The notes under the pieces were generated by a model that made no database searches, was not told the DNA's origin, and was given only the letters and a program-made list of their open reading frames with translations. A stretch of 9,455 nt of DNA from an uncultured Mucispirillum sp. (GTDB taxonomy: Bacteria; Chrysiogenota; Deferribacteres; Deferribacterales; Mucispirillaceae): positions 1 to 9,455 of the forward strand of contig CALADT010000094.1 in assembly GCA_937890655.1 (NCBI GenBank), given 5' to 3'. Positions 6,943-9,455 of the stretch are shown here, piece by piece. Numbering within the stretch: the stretch's first letter is position 1; each line of letters begins with the position of its first letter. Both the position numbers and the translations under genes were made by a program.

Positions 6943-7130
6943 TTGGGAAAAATAAAAAATTACTTATATTACTTTTAACAGCCTTTTTTAGTTTAAGTTT
7001 ATTATCATCATGCGAAGATATTAATATGGTAGATAATATACAAGTAAATAATTCTGGTAATAGCCAAGATAATAGTAACGGCAGTGAAAATAGTAATGGT
7101 AATGGAGATATAAACAATAAGCCTGCTTAA
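6943..7130 (+). pseudogene. Frameshifted N-terminal remnant of a lipoprotein (signal peptide and Asn/Ser tether)
   Basis: The frame that includes 6960-7130 translates to a lipoprotein leader, KKLLILLLTAFFSLSLLSSC (6954-7013), followed by an Asn/Ser/Gly-rich tether ending in KPA and TAA at 7128-7130. That frame has no ATG, GTG or TTG upstream before a stop at 6930. The only plausible start, TTG at 6943 (reading GKIK), lies in the neighbouring frame and hits TAA at 6976-6978. One extra A in the run 6954-6959 would fuse start and signal peptide, so a single-base loss in an A-tract explains the break. No good ribosome-binding site precedes it. The leader resembles that of the intact gene at 7453 in layout. 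With 7139-7432 it appears to be the residue of one decayed protease lipoprotein gene. Confidence 0.7.
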
Positions 7131-7138
7131 GTAGAACA

Positions 7139-7432
7139 TTGCATGCAGTAAATATATGGGGCTATGCAGTAGATAAGTATGGAGATGTATGCGAATTATA
7201 TATAGGAGATAATAATTTACCGTCATCAATGAATAGTGGGGATGGTTTAGCGAATATAGCTAAATATCAAGAATTAAGTAATAGTTACTTAATTAAATAT
7301 GGGTTAGATAAAGTAAACGGTCAGGCAAAATTAATAAACCTAATTGGGGCAAAAGGTTATGGCTCTAATATGAATGTTTTATATGAGCTTGATTTAGGTA
7401 AACAATATTTTAAAGACTATTTTGATAAATAA
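7139..7432 (+). pseudogene. C-terminal remnant of an IdeS-like cysteine protease
   Basis: The 97 codons from 7139 (TTG, probably not a true start) begin exactly at the LHAVN(I/V)WGY motif of the IdeS-like protease encoded at the end of the window; 30 of 35 bases of 7139-7173 match 9421-9455. His2 is the counterpart of catalytic His262 of streptococcal IdeS, and Asp24 in YIGDNN stands 22 residues later, exactly as His262 and Asp284 do. The region with the catalytic Cys, and all Ig/BACON modules, are missing, so this cannot be an active protease on its own. It lies in a different frame from the upstream signal-peptide remnant, with the deletion junction near 7131-7135. No ribosome-binding site precedes the TTG. 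The stop is only 20 nt before the next gene. Besides a dead paralogue, it could act as a sequence reservoir for recombination with the intact gene; that is speculation. Confidence 0.82.
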
Positions 7433-7441
7433 TATATATAT

Positions 7442-7455
7442 AAAGGTGAGTTATG
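7442..7455 (+). promoter_or_regulatory. Strong ribosome-binding site of the protease lipoprotein
   Basis: AAAGGTGAG at 7442-7450 is close to a full complement of the 16S rRNA 3' tail and stands just before the ATG at 7453. It is the strongest such site in the window and settles the start of this gene. No promoter is visible in the 20 bp separating it from the upstream remnant. Confidence 0.85.
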
Positions 7456-9455
7456 AAAAAAAGTTTATTAATTGTATTTTTTATGTCATTATCTCTATTA
7501 GTAAGTAGTTGTGGTGATGTAGAAATAGATAATACAAATAAAGGTAATAACACAAATACAGATAGTAACACTGATGGTGGTATGTTATCTACTAAAAGTA
7601 AAATTAAGCTACAATGTAACGGAATATACTATATTAATGAGCCTTTTACAATAAATGTTACAACAGATGATAATCGCAAAGTAAATCCATTATCATGGAA
7701 CCAAAATACAGAAAATAGTGAAATAAGTATGAATGTTAATGGAAATACTGCAACTATTTTAGCAAAGAAAGAGGCTAATGTATTTATAAATGTTATAGAA
7801 GATGGCACAAACTATGAATCAGAATGTAGCTTTAAAGTAATTAAAAAAACAGATAATCCTGTTATACCAGTAAAAACACCTATTAAGTTACAATGTAGTG
7901 ATGAATATTTGGAAGGTTCAGAGTTTGATTTATACCTTACAACAGATGATAATAGAGTAATAAACAAAACAATATGGTCAAAAGATAGTGATAATATACA
8001 ACTAACACCAGACAATTATAATCCATATTCTGCAAGAATAAAAGCATTATCAGCGGGAAAAGGAACAATAAATGTAGTTGAACCAGAAACAAATTATAGT
8101 AGCCAATGTACCTTTTTAGTAAAAGAAGAACAGCCACAAATATACCTTGAAAAATATGATTATTCATTTGTAGTTGGAGAAACAAAAACAATTAAATATG
8201 CGATTATTCCAAAAAAACAGAATCAAGCAATAGAAATAAAACAGCCACAACCAGAAGGCTATGAATTTAAAATTAGAGATGGTGAAATAGAAGTAAAATC
8301 ATTAAAAGAACAAGGAATGACTGAGCTAGTATTGGTTTCTAAAAATTTAAATTTAGAATCTTCTCCTATATATTTATCATCATTAACAGATTTTACATTT
8401 ACTCTTGATACAGAAAATACAGGCTCAACAGAGTTTAATGATAATAAAGCCCATAGTTTTAGTGTAAAAATAAATAAAAATTCAGAGTTTACAAGTTATA
8501 AATTATATAAAGATAATTTTCCTTCATGGATACATGTGGATGGTCCCAAAAAAATAACATCATTCATTGATGAATATACATTCTCATTGGAAGAAAATAA
8601 AAGAGTAAGACGCCATGAATATGAAATAGTTTTTTTACCAGGAAATGTAACAAATATTAATGATAAAAAAGCACAAAAAATTAAAGTAACACAAGATAGA
8701 AATTATGCACCAGAACAAAGAACAATTAAGTTTTTTAAAGGAGCAAAAACCCATACAGCAAAAGACTTCTTAGAAGAATGGGACTATAATAAAGAACATT
8801 ACACCACAGGAAAAGTGCCAGAATATTATCTATATGAAAACGGATTTGAAGGATGGTATAATTCTAATAAATTAATAGGAAAAGAATCTAGTATGCCAAT
8901 AAAAGGACAAGATACAAATATGTGTTGGGCATATGCTGCAACAAATGCACTACACTGGTGGTTAGAGCATAATGAACAAGAAGTAAAAAAATATATGGAG
9001 TATAAAAAACCAGCAGAAACCGATACTGTAAGGTATAATGAAGGTTATTATAATACAAAATATATACCATCTACAAAGCTTGATATAGCATCATTTAGTG
9101 ATAATACAAATAAAATAGCAAGAGAAAATAAAAGCGATATAGCAAAAGTGTTTAGAAAAGTATATACAGAAAATAAGGGTGGTTTTCCTAATGAAGCTAT
9201 TTTATGGTATTTATCAGGTAAAGAATATATAGACCATAACCACCCTAATAAAGCAGGTTTTGGATTAGTAAAAGATATTTTCCCAACTGCAGATGTAAAT
9301 GATTTAGTTATGAGAATATCTTTAATAGAAATGACACAAGATAAGCTTAATAAATTATTTGAAGAAGCAATAGCAAAGGATAGAATATTTTTATTAAATA
9401 TAAAATATAATAACGGAGCATTACATGCAGTAAATGTATGGGGTTATGTAGTTGA
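7453..9455 (+). CDS. IdeS-like (peptidase C66 type) cysteine protease lipoprotein with Ig-like and BACON-like modules, 3' end outside window
   Basis: Open for 667 codons to the right edge. MKKSLLIVFFMSLSLLVSSC is a lipoprotein signal peptide with lipobox V-S-S-C (Cys20, Gly21), then an Asn/Thr/Asp tether (about 26-43). Two homologous Ig-like modules follow (about 50-130 and 143-224), each with IKLQC, TTDDN and TNYxSxC and two cysteines (55/125 and 148/219). Next is a BIG2-like module (about 228-300; VVGETKTIKYAIIP) and a BACON-like module (about 315-418; PSWI, the LEENKRVRRHEYEIVF stretch, KVTQDR). The protease begins near 448: GWYNSNK (467-473) matches GWYDITK of streptococcal IdeS, placing Lys473 on Lys84; Cys491 in MCWAYAATNALHWW matches Cys94 in LCGAATAGNMLHWW; His658 in LHAVNVWGY matches His262. 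Cys-to-His spacing is 167 against 168 in IdeS. The catalytic Asp, expected near 680, lies just past the edge but is present in the adjacent remnant. IdeS cleaves IgG at the hinge; the target here is unknown. Alternatives such as a general papain-like surface protease remain open. Confidence 0.88.
   Translation, partial: MKKSLLIVFFMSLSLLVSSCGDVEIDNTNKGNNTNTDSNTDGGMLSTKSKIKLQCNGIYYINEPFTINVTTDDNRKVNPLSWNQNTENSEISMNVNGNTATILAKKEANVFINVIEDGTNYESECSFKVIKKTDNPVIPVKTPIKLQCSDEYLEGSEFDLYLTTDDNRVINKTIWSKDSDNIQLTPDNYNPYSARIKALSAGKGTINVVEPETNYSSQCTFLVKEEQPQIYLEKYDYSFVVGETKTIKYAIIPKKQNQAIEIKQPQPEGYEFKIRDGEIEVKSLKEQGMTELVLVSKNLNLESSPIYLSSLTDFTFTLDTENTGSTEFNDNKAHSFSVKINKNSEFTSYKLYKDNFPSWIHVDGPKKITSFIDEYTFSLEENKRVRRHEYEIVFLPGNVTNINDKKAQKIKVTQDRNYAPEQRTIKFFKGAKTHTAKDFLEEWDYNKEHYTTGKVPEYYLYENGFEGWYNSNKLIGKESSMPIKGQDTNMCWAYAATNALHWWLEHNEQEVKKYMEYKKPAETDTVRYNEGYYNTKYIPSTKLDIASFSDNTNKIARENKSDIAKVFRKVYTENKGGFPNEAILWYLSGKEYIDHNHPNKAGFGLVKDIFPTADVNDLVMRISLIEMTQDKLNKLFEEAIAKDRIFLLNIKYNNGALHAVNVWGYVV

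Noticed and set aside
6896..7229. Minus-strand open frames over the pseudogene region, and others in 7812-9070
   Set aside because: Translations are hydrophobic low-complexity strings antisense to genes with clear signal peptides or protease motifs; no ribosome-binding sites.
7139..7432. Treating the 97-codon frame as an independent small gene
   Set aside because: It begins in the middle of a conserved catalytic motif, has only TTG without a ribosome-binding site, and matches the C-terminal region of the adjacent protease, so a remnant is the better reading.

Overview
The window is AT-rich (clearly above 65% A+T by eye) and bacterial. It has densely packed genes with Shine-Dalgarno sites, -35/-10 promoters of the housekeeping sigma type, and lipobox lipoproteins, which suggest a cell with an outer membrane. 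The mix of a BipA GTPase, a CPA2 antiporter with a separate RCK regulator, an elongator tRNA-Met of the TGCGG-CTCATAT-CCGCA type, and secreted lipoproteins with Ig-like and BACON-like modules fits a host-associated, low-GC gut bacterium. My best guess is a Mucispirillum-like member of the Deferribacterota. That is inference from overall look and could be wrong; Brachyspira is an alternative.

Layout. 1-65: thirteen perfect GATAA units, running off the left edge. 81-515: a PaaI-type hotdog thioesterase directly behind the repeat. 600-628: a near-consensus promoter driving two tRNA genes with CAU anticodons, initiator tRNA-fMet (645-718) and probable elongator tRNA-Met (727-800). 812-1303: an AT-rich convergent spacer with no gene. 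1355-3208 (minus): typA/bipA, closed by a strong intrinsic terminator at 1304-1333. A 173-bp divergent promoter region separates typA from an operon on the plus strand: an RCK/Usp-like cytoplasmic regulator (3382-4797, TTG start), overlapped by 8 nt by a CPA2 cation:proton antiporter (4790-5971).

The right third (6103-9455) is an accessory surface-lipoprotein cluster behind a strong promoter (6042-6071). It holds an unrecognised lipoprotein with an Asp/Asn/Thr-rich tether (6103-6924); the wreck of an IdeS-like protease lipoprotein (6943-7432), keeping only a signal peptide with linker and the catalytic His/Asp C-terminus; and an apparently intact IdeS-like (peptidase C66 type) cysteine protease lipoprotein (7453 to beyond the right edge). 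The last gene is missing if one only looks for closed reading frames, because its stop lies outside the window. It has a lipobox, an Asn/Thr tether, two repeated Cys-bearing Ig-like modules, a BIG2-like module, a BACON-like module and then the protease. Its Lys, Cys and His align with Lys84, Cys94 and His262 of streptococcal IdeS. The degraded copy next to it preserves a His-to-Asp spacing of 22, the same as IdeS His262-Asp284.

The most noteworthy system is therefore a surface-anchored, putative immunoglobulin-cleaving protease with adhesion-like modules in an apparent commensal, next to a decayed paralogue and a companion lipoprotein sharing the same style of N-terminus.
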